A DNA stretch of 64,000 nt. Origin: Candidatus Dormiibacterota bacterium (lineage in GTDB: Bacteria; Chloroflexota; Dormibacteria; Dormibacterales; Dormibacteraceae). The translations under genes and the position numbers were made by a program. Shown in pieces: positions 37,747 through 46,113 of this stretch. Each line of letters begins with the position of its first letter. The first letter of the stretch is position 1. A model generated the notes under the pieces. The model worked only from the letters and a program-made list of their open reading frames with translations, was not told the DNA's origin and did no database searches. Where the stretch lies: NCBI GenBank assembly GCA_003139695.1, contig PLJM01000021.1, positions 98,236 through 162,235 of the forward strand. The letters are read 5' to 3'.

Positions 37747-38489
37747 TGGGGCCCCTGCAAGAGCCACAACAGACAAAGCAGTCGGACCGATCGCAAGTCT
37801 TGGTCGTTCTGCCCACCTACAACGAACGCGGCAACCTGCAGCGAGTCGTGGCCGGCATCAGGGCCAGCGGCTACGAGGTTGCCGTCGTGGACGATTCCTC
37901 ACCAGATGGAACCGGTGACCTTGCCGACGAGATGGCGAAGGCAGATTCCGGACTCCACGTGCTCCACCGACCTTCAAAGATGGGTCTAGGCAGCGCCAAG
38001 ATTCTTGCCTTCAAGTACGGTCTCGAACGTCGATACGACGCCATGACGGAGATGGATGCCGACGCCTCACATCTCCCAGAATTCCTGGACCCTCTGGTAG
38101 AAGCCGCGCGAAAGACTGGCGGCGTGGCCATCGGGAGCCGGTATGTGACTGGTGGTTCGGTTGTTGGATGGGGACCCGCTCGGCGAGCCCTGTCTGGCGT
38201 CGCCAACGTCGTTTGCCGGCAGGTTCTCGGACTAGGGCTGCGAGACTGCACCTCTGGTTACCGCTGTTATTCGGCGGCCACGCTGAGCCGAGTTGGGCTC
38301 GATCGAGTTTCCGCCCAAGGCTACGGATACCAGGTCGAAATGCTCTATCGATGCCGCCAGCTAGGCGTCCCAATCACTGAGATACCGATCCGGTTCGTGG
38401 ATCGCGTGTATGGCAACTCCAAAGTCACGCTTGGCGAGGTCATTCGAACCTTGATCACCGTCTTTCGGTTGCGCTTCGCCCGGGACTGA
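37746..38489 (+). CDS. GT2 glycosyltransferase, polyprenol-phosphate mannosyltransferase (DPM1)-like
   Basis: The product has 247 residues: GT-A fold with LVVLPTYNERGNLQRVV, the nucleotide-binding DDSSPDGT, the DxD-type MDADASHLPE, and DRVYGNSKVT near the end. It lacks the C-terminal membrane helices of larger DPM enzymes, as single-domain forms do. It would transfer a hexose to polyprenyl phosphate, giving the lipid-linked donor that GT-C enzymes need. Two large GT-C-like proteins are encoded next to it on the opposite strand, which fits such a supply role. Confidence 0.88.
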   Translation: MGPLQEPQQTKQSDRSQVLVVLPTYNERGNLQRVVAGIRASGYEVAVVDDSSPDGTGDLADEMAKADSGLHVLHRPSKMGLGSAKILAFKYGLERRYDAMTEMDADASHLPEFLDPLVEAARKTGGVAIGSRYVTGGSVVGWGPARRALSGVANVVCRQVLGLGLRDCTSGYRCYSAATLSRVGLDRVSAQGYGYQVEMLYRCRQLGVPITEIPIRFVDRVYGNSKVTLGEVIRTLITVFRLRFARD

Positions 38490-38503
38490 GCAGAACCGGG
38501 CGG

Positions 38504-41500
38504 CTACTGCTCGTCATCCTCCCAACCGAACCGCGCCCTTAACCGACGGCGGCTCAATCGCCCCGACATCCACCTCCACGGACGAGCTGCCAGACCAGGC
38601 CTGAACATCCAAAGCAGAAGGCCGGCCATGGTCAGTGCTGACACCGCCCACCACGTCTCAAGTCGAGGAGTCGGCGCATAGGTGAACACAAGACGCGACC
38701 CGACAGGCACTGAATCGAGGTGGACCAACATAAAGTCCATCTCGCTGCTCACAATGCTCACCGGCCGGCTCGTGCCAGCGGTCTCCAACCGTGCCGACCA
38801 GCCAGGAAACAGAGATTCCTTGAAAAGAACCAGGGAAGGATCAGTCGACGGTGTGAGCGAGAGCACGACTTCATCGTTGCCCTGCCACGAAGGCGCGATG
38901 TCTGTTTGAGGCGTCGCGATAGGTAGGAGCTGCCGGAACTGGTCGGTGACAAATGCGTCCTCAGAGGACGATTGCGCGGACGAATCGTGGGCAAGCAGGT
39001 TCATGCCACTCCACACAACCTCGCCTTTTCCGCGTGCCCAGCGTGCGACGACGACCCGGTTGCCAACCGTTACGAGCGCTTCCGCTCCGGGGCGCAGGGC
39101 AGTCGCGCTGCTAGCCCCCCATCCCGCTCCTTGATATAAGAGCGAACCCCAGGCGGGATCGGTCACGCCGCTGACTGTCACCGGTGCCGTTGGATCAAGA
39201 GCTCCCCAATGCAAGTCCGCGACGGGCAGAGCTGGAGCCGGAGTGGTCGAGTTCCAGTCGGGGTTCACGTACTGCCATCCTGTTTCCACATAAACCCGAC
39301 CCCCGGCCTTCGCGAATTGGTCGACTCGGTTCCAAGCCGTGTCGTGATCGTGATAGCGGTAACCCAGCAACACGACAGCCCGATACGAGCTGAGTTCCGC
39401 AGTCGAGTAGTCGTCAATGTACGGCGATCGACCGCGAACCAGCCAGCCCTCTGCATATGGGATCCGACCGCTGGTCGCGTACTTGAACATGTTGTTGTAC
39501 ACGTCGGCGGACGAGCTCTGGCTCGCGCCGATGACAAGAATGTCTGAGCCGGACGGCCACTCCTCCGCCAGGCCGGTTGGCGACGGATTATGGAACACGT
39601 CGACCGCATTGGCCTGGCCGACGAGCTGCCAGCCCAAGGCGCGATAGTCATCCGCCAGGCCGAGCTGCGTGGGTCCGGCAAGGGCCACCATGTCGAGCCC
39701 TAGGGCCTGCGCGAGCTCTGACTTGATTACGGTCCCGCGGCTGTGAAGCGTGTTGTCGACCAGCCATGAATTGAGCGATTCGGAAGGCACCAGCTGGCCC
39801 GCGTACGTGTAGTCGGACGCTCCTCCAGAGATCTCATGAAACGCCATGCCCAACAGGTAGTTGTCGGAGTTGACAGCCGCGCGCTGCGGCGCTTGAGGGA
39901 AGGCTGACTGCAGTGAGGCAAGGGTTTGCTCGAACTCGTGGCACGCCGCCAAATAGCAGCCCACTGTCGGAGCACGCCAATAGTTCGTATTGAGCAGTTG
40001 GTCGGGCAGCGAGAGGTATCGGGCGCGGCAAATTGCATCCGCATGCGTAGCGCACCAGGACACCGCCTGTTGGACCACGGTGTCGGGCACGTTGCGATTC
40101 GGGTGGCCGGGATCACCAATCGCGGTACAGATGGGGACATCGGTACGCATGTGACCCTGCGCATCTCGGCACGCCGCGCTCAGCTCGGTAACCGAGAACG
40201 CGGCACTGAGAAGCTTCGATTTGCAAAGCGGATTGTCTCCTACGCCCGGAGCGGGACAAGTGGAGTCGTGGGATTGCCAGATATCGCGCAGATCGGCCTG
40301 TTCTGGACCGTAACTGAGGTGTCCGGGATTGCCATTGACGTAGGTTGCGAACGTCAGCACCAAAGCAACCAGAGCAATGACTGCGATCAAGCTCGCAGCC
40401 GCGCCAGCCGCCCGGGCCGAGTAGTCATAACCTCGGAGTCCGGCCCTGCCTGCCTTGCGCACCATTCGAGAGAGCAAGGCCTGAGGCACGAGGACCAATC
40501 CCAGCCCCGCAAGGATCGGTACGAAAAACTGCAAGTACAGCACCGCCGGACGGTAAACGACGCCCGTGAACTGCTGGGCATTCGGAATGAGTCCGAGGGG
40601 CGCCAGCGCCCATGCCTGTGTACCGAACACGAGTGCAAGGCCGACCAGAATCACGAGGACTCGCGCTCGGCGCTCCCAAATGGCTGCGACGACTCCGAGC
40701 AAGGCCGGAATCGACGCCGCGGGGGTGAGAGAGTAGCGGTTATCACTGTTCGGCGAAAGGGGATGCAGTTGAAGGACCGCATCCAGGTGCAAAAGCGACA
40801 GGTCCGCGGCGTTAAAGACCAAAGAAGGCGAATGAGTACCTATGAAGCCCAAGTAGTCCCGGATTGGGAACAGCCAGAACATGGCGAGCAAACCGGAAAG
40901 CGCCCACAGGGCCGGGGTAATGGCCAACACCCAGCGTTTGCGGACAGCCGCCGGAATCGCGAGCGCGTAAATCGGGATGGCAAGCAGTGCGCCTGGCCAC
41001 TGAGCAGGTGCTACCAAGCCGACTCCACTCGATAGGAGGCAAAAGGCAAGGACCGCAGTGCGAAATCCCCATCCGCGCCGGCCCGACGCCCAGCCCGATG
41101 CGACAGCGTCCAACGCGATGATCGCTGGCATGAAGAGGACAGTCGAGACTTGATCGGTGAAGATCCCGAGGTTGAAGAGCCCGAACCATGACATCGGGCT
41201 CAGGAGGTAAAGCAGCGCCGCGATCAAACCAACAAGTGGCCGCCGCAAGCGCCAATCGCAGAACGCATACACCCCCAGTGCGCACAGGGGGCTGATAAGA
41301 AAGTCGACGATCTGGATCCCTCCGGTCAGGCTTGTGCCATAGAGCCGAGATGCGGCTACCGCCAGCCAATGCGATATGAGTGGATAACCCTCTCGGAATG
41401 GAAGCCCGTTGCCGTCCCACGGATACCACCAGGCGGGCAATGCTGGGAATGTGTTCGCCACGAAGGTGGCGAGGTGCAAGTGGAAGAGAGTGTCTCCGCC

Positions 41501-41617
41501 AGGAAGGCCGTTCAGGAGAATCGGCCAGCTCAGGACATAAGAAACCACGCCCAAGATCGCGGCTGCGGCGAGGATCCGGACAGCTGACAGCGACACACCT
41601 GCGACTGCCCGACTCAC
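38504..41617 (-). CDS. Large multi-pass membrane protein, GT-C/YfhO-like
   Basis: The protein has about 1037 residues from the GTG at 41617 (a TTG at 41686 would overlap the upstream gene by 50 bases). About twelve membrane helices fill residues 20-450; the first loop has GGDTLFHLHL, a position where GT-C enzymes carry catalytic acids. A long exported part (about 470-990) follows, with LFPGWSA near its end, as in YfhO-type proteins, and a last membrane helix and a basic tail. Members of this class are predicted glycosyltransferases or related integral proteins in glycan loci. No enzymatic activity can be stated. Confidence 0.75.
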   Translation of the reverse strand: MSRAVAGVSLSAVRILAAAAILGVVSYVLSWPILLNGLPGGDTLFHLHLATFVANTFPALPAWWYPWDGNGLPFREGYPLISHWLAVAASRLYGTSLTGGIQIVDFLISPLCALGVYAFCDWRLRRPLVGLIAALLYLLSPMSWFGLFNLGIFTDQVSTVLFMPAIIALDAVASGWASGRRGWGFRTAVLAFCLLSSGVGLVAPAQWPGALLAIPIYALAIPAAVRKRWVLAITPALWALSGLLAMFWLFPIRDYLGFIGTHSPSLVFNAADLSLLHLDAVLQLHPLSPNSDNRYSLTPAASIPALLGVVAAIWERRARVLVILVGLALVFGTQAWALAPLGLIPNAQQFTGVVYRPAVLYLQFFVPILAGLGLVLVPQALLSRMVRKAGRAGLRGYDYSARAAGAAASLIAVIALVALVLTFATYVNGNPGHLSYGPEQADLRDIWQSHDSTCPAPGVGDNPLCKSKLLSAAFSVTELSAACRDAQGHMRTDVPICTAIGDPGHPNRNVPDTVVQQAVSWCATHADAICRARYLSLPDQLLNTNYWRAPTVGCYLAACHEFEQTLASLQSAFPQAPQRAAVNSDNYLLGMAFHEISGGASDYTYAGQLVPSESLNSWLVDNTLHSRGTVIKSELAQALGLDMVALAGPTQLGLADDYRALGWQLVGQANAVDVFHNPSPTGLAEEWPSGSDILVIGASQSSSADVYNNMFKYATSGRIPYAEGWLVRGRSPYIDDYSTAELSSYRAVVLLGYRYHDHDTAWNRVDQFAKAGGRVYVETGWQYVNPDWNSTTPAPALPVADLHWGALDPTAPVTVSGVTDPAWGSLLYQGAGWGASSATALRPGAEALVTVGNRVVVARWARGKGEVVWSGMNLLAHDSSAQSSSEDAFVTDQFRQLLPIATPQTDIAPSWQGNDEVVLSLTPSTDPSLVLFKESLFPGWSARLETAGTSRPVSIVSSEMDFMLVHLDSVPVGSRLVFTYAPTPRLETWWAVSALTMAGLLLWMFRPGLAARPWRWMSGRLSRRRLRARFGWEDDEQ

Positions 41618-41636
41618 GCTGAGCCCGAGCGGTGCC

Positions 41637-43310
41637 CTAGCCAGTTGCCTGCTTACCCGCCGCCGAGCATTCCTGCGCACTGACAACTGGCACGTGCACG
41701 TCCTCCAACACCCACCCAGATGCGACCACAGAGCCGACCTGCGTAAACCACCCCGGCTGGTCGGTGATCACCTTCACGTAATTCGCGTTGTTTGGATCTA
41801 CCGCCCACAGCCGGCTGTGCGTTGAGGTCAGCCAGCACTGCATGAGCGTGTCGCCCACGTCTGGGTGCTGAGCGTACGAGAAACCACTGGCGTAATAGAA
41901 CGGGTCGTACAGCTGTCCAATCACGTTCCGGCCCTGCAGGCCGTGGTACTCGACCATCGCGTAGAACATCCCCGGATTGTCGGGCGGGATGTTCAGCACG
42001 GTGCCCCGGTAGGCCGGTTGGTTGTACACGGCCATCAGCTGCGAGGCGGCGCTCTGGGTTTGGGTCCACTGGGCACGAGTTGCGTCGTAGAGCTTGAGAA
42101 TCGGCGCCCACTCGAGCTGCGCGGCGACGAGGACGATCACCACCACCGCCCAGCCGGCAGGCAGCACGCGGCGTCCTAAGCGGCGAGGCGCGACCGCCAG
42201 GAGCAAGACCGCCAGGAGCACGCCGGCGAACTCGTATGGGAAAAGAAAGAACCTCTCCTGCCAGAACCACGACTCCCAGCTCTTCAGGTATGAGGTCAGC
42301 CCCAGCGATAGACCCGTGTACGCGAGGTACCCATACCCGAAGGTCAGAAACATGTACGAGGGTGGCCGACGCCATAGCGTCCAGGCAAGGCCTGCGAGGC
42401 CGAAGACCATCAGCGCCACCAGGTACGGCCGCGCCGCCAGCTGGTCGGGTGTGAGGTGAGTGGAGAACTCCCATTGGCCGAAGATGTTGGCGAGCAGGTT
42501 CCAGTACACCGGGTAGATCGGATTGCCCGTCCGGTCGAGCAGCAGCTTCATATAAGCGAGGATCAGCGCGATCCACGCGACGGTCGCCAGCAGGCGCTCA
42601 CGTTCGTGGGCGCGCCGAAAATACGTCGCCACCAACATGCCGAGGCTAAAGACCCATGCCTCCGCGCGGGCCATCGCAGCGAGCGCCCAAGCGACCCCCG
42701 TCCATAGGCCTCCCTTGGGCCACAACCAGATGCCAAGGAGCACCAGAGCGATGCCCATCGGCTCGAGGAAGCCGGTCGAGTCGATGAAGACGCTGGTGGG
42801 AAGCAGGGCGGCGAAGAGGCCGGCCGCCACCGCGACCCCGAGACCCCAATATCGACGGCAAAGGCTGAACAGCAGCACGGCTGTCAGCGCACCGAAAAAG
42901 ACGCTTACGAGCCGCGGAATTACGATGTTGACGGATCCGGTTACGTAAAACAGCACGACCAGCAGGGCAGGGTGGATCAACCCCCAGAAGTAGTCGAGAC
43001 CCTTCAGGTCCCAGAGCCGCGGACCGTTCGGGTCCCACAGACCTATCTCTTTTGTGAGGTATGCGATCTGCCAGTGATGGAACACGTCGCCGTGCCAGCC
43101 GTCGCCTGGGTTCTGCGGATCGGTCAAGTAGAAGAGCGAGTAGAGCCTGGGCAGCAACGCCACCGTCCAAACGGCGGCCAGCGCCCACCACGCCAGCGGT
43201 TGGACCGAGACGACCGGCGCCAGCTCAACCACGCCGATCGGCTGACCCGCCTCTACCTCGAGCTCATCTTCGTCCTCGTCGTCGACGAGGATCCTCGGCA
43301 ACAGCTTCAT
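41637..43310 (-). CDS. GT-C family (GT39-like) membrane glycosyltransferase
   Basis: The protein has 557 residues: an acidic cytoplasmic N-terminus (VDDEDEDELEVE), about eleven membrane segments, and a soluble C-terminal part (about 400-557). The first exported loop, FYLTDPQNPGDGWHGDVFHHW, carries Asp and His residues where ArnT/PMT-type enzymes have the catalytic Asp. It would use a polyprenyl-phosphate sugar. The ATG at 43310 overlaps the stop of the upstream fusion gene by four bases (ATGA), confirming the start. Confidence 0.78.
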   Translation of the reverse strand: MKLLPRILVDDEDEDELEVEAGQPIGVVELAPVVSVQPLAWWALAAVWTVALLPRLYSLFYLTDPQNPGDGWHGDVFHHWQIAYLTKEIGLWDPNGPRLWDLKGLDYFWGLIHPALLVVLFYVTGSVNIVIPRLVSVFFGALTAVLLFSLCRRYWGLGVAVAAGLFAALLPTSVFIDSTGFLEPMGIALVLLGIWLWPKGGLWTGVAWALAAMARAEAWVFSLGMLVATYFRRAHERERLLATVAWIALILAYMKLLLDRTGNPIYPVYWNLLANIFGQWEFSTHLTPDQLAARPYLVALMVFGLAGLAWTLWRRPPSYMFLTFGYGYLAYTGLSLGLTSYLKSWESWFWQERFFLFPYEFAGVLLAVLLLAVAPRRLGRRVLPAGWAVVVIVLVAAQLEWAPILKLYDATRAQWTQTQSAASQLMAVYNQPAYRGTVLNIPPDNPGMFYAMVEYHGLQGRNVIGQLYDPFYYASGFSYAQHPDVGDTLMQCWLTSTHSRLWAVDPNNANYVKVITDQPGWFTQVGSVVASGWVLEDVHVPVVSAQECSAAGKQATG

Positions 43311-45535
43311 GCCGTAGCCGCCTCCGCCGCCACCTGCTCGTGCGAGCGCGAAACGTCCATGATCGCCCGCTGCAGGGTGTCGATGTGCCGCTCCCAGTCG
43401 AACCGCCGCGCCCATTCGAAGGCGCGCTCGCCTGTCGCCTGATTGCCGGCGGGATCGTCAAGCAACTTCGAAATCCCAGCCGCGTAGTCACTGACCTCCA
43501 GCGGCTCGGCAAGGTGCCCTGTTCCAGGTCCCACCGTCACCGTCGGCCCAGCCTGGTTCCACGCCACCACTGGGACGCCCTTGGCCATCGACTCGATCAC
43601 GCCCATGCCGAAGTCCTCCTCGGGGGCGGGATACACGTACACGGCCGCGCCCTCGTAGAGCCGGTTCAGCTCGTCTTCGGTGATCGCGCCGAGGAAGATG
43701 ACTGCGTCGCTGATCTTCAGCTCGCGCGTCAGCGCCTGGAGCACTGCGGTATGCGACGTCGCCGGTCCCGGGATCACGAGCTGGACCTTGGGGTCGACCT
43801 TGCGCACCTCTTGCATGGCGCGGATCGCAAGGTCGAACCTCTTCTGCGGGTAGTGGCGGTTGGTCAGCAGGACGTAAGGCCGCCGAACCGGATACCCGTT
43901 GATGGTCAGGCCACCCGTGAAACGTGACTCGCGCGGCAGTGGAAAACCTGACGCCGCGACGTGACAGCCGGCCGGGCAGTCGACAGCATCGCGCTTGTAG
44001 ATCCCGCGGATGATGTCGCCGATGTAGTCGCCGTTGACCAGCAGCTGATCCGCCTCCTGCACCGAGCGCCGGTCGGCCCAGGCGACGAACTTCGTCGCGC
44101 GCATAACGATCCCGGCCAGCAGTCTGTAATCGGCGTTGGCCACCCAACCGGTCTCACGATCGATGTTCCGCGGGTACACCAGCCGGTTCGGCTGATTGAG
44201 GTAAACGACGTACGGGACGTCGATGAGGCGAGCCGCCCACCATGCGATCCACGCACTCGGCTGATTGCAGGCGACGATCGCGTCGATGCCGCGCAGGCGC
44301 CACGCGTACAAGGGCATCAAGAGCGAGGCGGCTGCCATCTGGATCGCCTCTCGATATGGAAACCAGCGCGGGAGCTGGGGCAGGAAAGTACGCACGCGCA
44401 CCTCGCCGATCAGGTCTGGATAACAGCGCGAGGCGTCCACCGTGGGCGCATAACACTCCACCTTGAAGCCCCGCCTTCTGAGGCCCAGCACCTCTTCGAT
44501 GACGATCCGCTCCCCGCCTCCGGAGTAGGTGAAGCCACAGTGAAAGACAGCGATCCGGCGCGTCCCACCCGCGCGCAAACGCCGTCTTCCACCCACCAGC
44601 AGAAACCCGATAAGCCCCACCACAAGCGCGTAGCCGGCGGTGATCGCGTGATAAAGGACGATCGCCCCCGCTGCCACGGCTGGCGCGAGGCCCAACCCAC
44701 CTCCCAACACCAGCGATCCCGCCACCTCGAGGTTTCCGAGGTAGCCAGGCCCCGCAGGTATAGCGAAGCTCAGCAGGAGCGCCGGGTAAGCAGCCATCGC
44801 CCGCAGCGTCGGCACCTGTACGCCCACGGCAGTAAATAGAAGAGTGAAGTTGAAGGCGTCGATACCGAGCGCCAGGATCGTGAGCGCTGCCAGGCGCCCT
44901 GCAAGCACCGGCGTCCACAGCCCGCGAGCTCCTGCGCGAAACGCGAAAGCCTGGCCGGCGAGGGCCGCAGCAAATCTGGCTGGCAGCACCTTGCGCGCCA
45001 GCGTTGAACGTGCGACCCGCGGTCCGAGAAGGGCCGTGCCCAGCACCGCCCCCAGCAGAGCCACTGCCAGGGCGGCAGCCCCCAGCAAGCCTCTTGGCGC
45101 GCTGACTGCGCCGGTGGCCGCGACGATCTCGAGGATCGCGAGCACGAGCGCGACCCCGGCGAGGTCGCAAGCCTTGTCGATGACGATCGTCGCCAGGGCG
45201 GAGCCCGCCGGGACGCGGTGCCGACGCCAAAGCCACCAGGCCCTCGCCGCGTCGCCCGAGCGGATCGGGATCACGTAGTTGAGCAAACCGCCCGCCGAGC
45301 TCATCGCGAACGCCCTCACGATCCCAACCGGAGCGAGCGGTCGCAGGAGCAGCAGCCAGCGCCGGACCCTGATCAAGCTGGTGACGAGGAACAAGCAGAC
45401 CATCAGCACAACCGCAGGCCAGCTGTGCACCCGGGCGTGACTGACGACCTCCGGCAGCGAAACCGTGCGAAGCCACAACCAAAGCAGGAGGACCCCAATG
45501 GCCGTCTGCAGCCCCAACCGAACCCAGCGCTTCAC
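43307..45535 (-). CDS. Flippase-like (LPG-synthase TM/UPF0104) domain fused to a GT4 glycosyltransferase
   Basis: The protein has 742 residues. Residues 1-330 are a multi-pass LPG_synthase_TM-type domain (AMSSAGGLLNYVIPIRSGDAAR; SFAIPAGPGYLGNLE), as in AglD-like proteins. Residues about 335-735 are a GT-B GT4 glycosyltransferase with YSGGGERIVIEEVLGL, TNRHYPQKRFDLAI and the EX7E-type EEDFGMGVIESMAKG. Both parts are in one frame without a break. The GTG start overlaps the exosortase stop (GTGA). A transporter-like and a transferase domain in one chain suggests coupled synthesis and movement of a lipid-linked glycan. Confidence 0.85.
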   Translation of the reverse strand: MKRWVRLGLQTAIGVLLLWLWLRTVSLPEVVSHARVHSWPAVVLMVCLFLVTSLIRVRRWLLLLRPLAPVGIVRAFAMSSAGGLLNYVIPIRSGDAARAWWLWRRHRVPAGSALATIVIDKACDLAGVALVLAILEIVAATGAVSAPRGLLGAAALAVALLGAVLGTALLGPRVARSTLARKVLPARFAAALAGQAFAFRAGARGLWTPVLAGRLAALTILALGIDAFNFTLLFTAVGVQVPTLRAMAAYPALLLSFAIPAGPGYLGNLEVAGSLVLGGGLGLAPAVAAGAIVLYHAITAGYALVVGLIGFLLVGGRRRLRAGGTRRIAVFHCGFTYSGGGERIVIEEVLGLRRRGFKVECYAPTVDASRCYPDLIGEVRVRTFLPQLPRWFPYREAIQMAAASLLMPLYAWRLRGIDAIVACNQPSAWIAWWAARLIDVPYVVYLNQPNRLVYPRNIDRETGWVANADYRLLAGIVMRATKFVAWADRRSVQEADQLLVNGDYIGDIIRGIYKRDAVDCPAGCHVAASGFPLPRESRFTGGLTINGYPVRRPYVLLTNRHYPQKRFDLAIRAMQEVRKVDPKVQLVIPGPATSHTAVLQALTRELKISDAVIFLGAITEDELNRLYEGAAVYVYPAPEEDFGMGVIESMAKGVPVVAWNQAGPTVTVGPGTGHLAEPLEVSDYAAGISKLLDDPAGNQATGERAFEWARRFDWERHIDTLQRAIMDVSRSHEQVAAEAATA

Positions 45536-46113
45536 GCGGCCATCTCGAGCTCGTCAGAAGGCAGAATTCCAAGGATCCAGCGGTGGGCGAAAGCCCAGAA
45601 CGCAAACAGCCAGGCGACGATGATCAAGGTGCCTCCGTAGTCGTGCACGAGCACCGCAGGCCAAAAACCGAAATCAGCGGCGACCAGGCACACGATCGTC
45701 ATCCGGAGCAGGTTGATGAGCACGGTCCCGAGCACGCCAATCAAAAGAACCTGGACCTTGGCCTCTCTCGAATAGGGGCCGCGGAGGCCGATCAGGCAAC
45801 TCAGCCCGAGCAGGATCAGGCTCTGCCACCCAATGCAGGTCGTTGAGATCATCAGGGCCTGGCGCTGGCCGCTCCAGTCCCAGACGTACAGCGAACCACC
45901 GGAAGCTTGGGCTTGCACTCCAAGGACGCCGAGGATCGCAACCACCGCCCGCGCCTCCGGCGCAGCGAGAGTCAGTAGGGGATGCACAAGTCCGAACTGC
46001 TTGGTGGCGGTGGTCAGGAACTCGTCGAACGTGGTGACGAACGGAAGGATCAGCAGCATCCCGCAGCCCGCCGCCATTAACCCGATGTACACCGCGCGCC
46101 TTTCCATGGTCAT
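45532..46113 (-). CDS. Exosortase/archaeosortase-family cysteine transpeptidase
   Basis: The protein has 193 residues with about six membrane segments. The catalytic triad of the family is visible: Cys93 in TTCIGWQSL, Arg137 in NLLRMTIV and His157 in LVHDYGG, each at a membrane boundary. Exosortases cut C-terminal tripartite signals (short motif, hydrophobic helix, basic cluster). A fitting signal, IPEYG-helix-RRRR, ends the protein encoded immediately upstream, which overlaps this gene by four bases. A dedicated enzyme-substrate pair is inferred. Confidence 0.85.
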   Translation of the reverse strand: MTMERRAVYIGLMAAGCGMLLILPFVTTFDEFLTTATKQFGLVHPLLTLAAPEARAVVAILGVLGVQAQASGGSLYVWDWSGQRQALMISTTCIGWQSLILLGLSCLIGLRGPYSREAKVQVLLIGVLGTVLINLLRMTIVCLVAADFGFWPAVLVHDYGGTLIIVAWLFAFWAFAHRWILGILPSDELEMAA

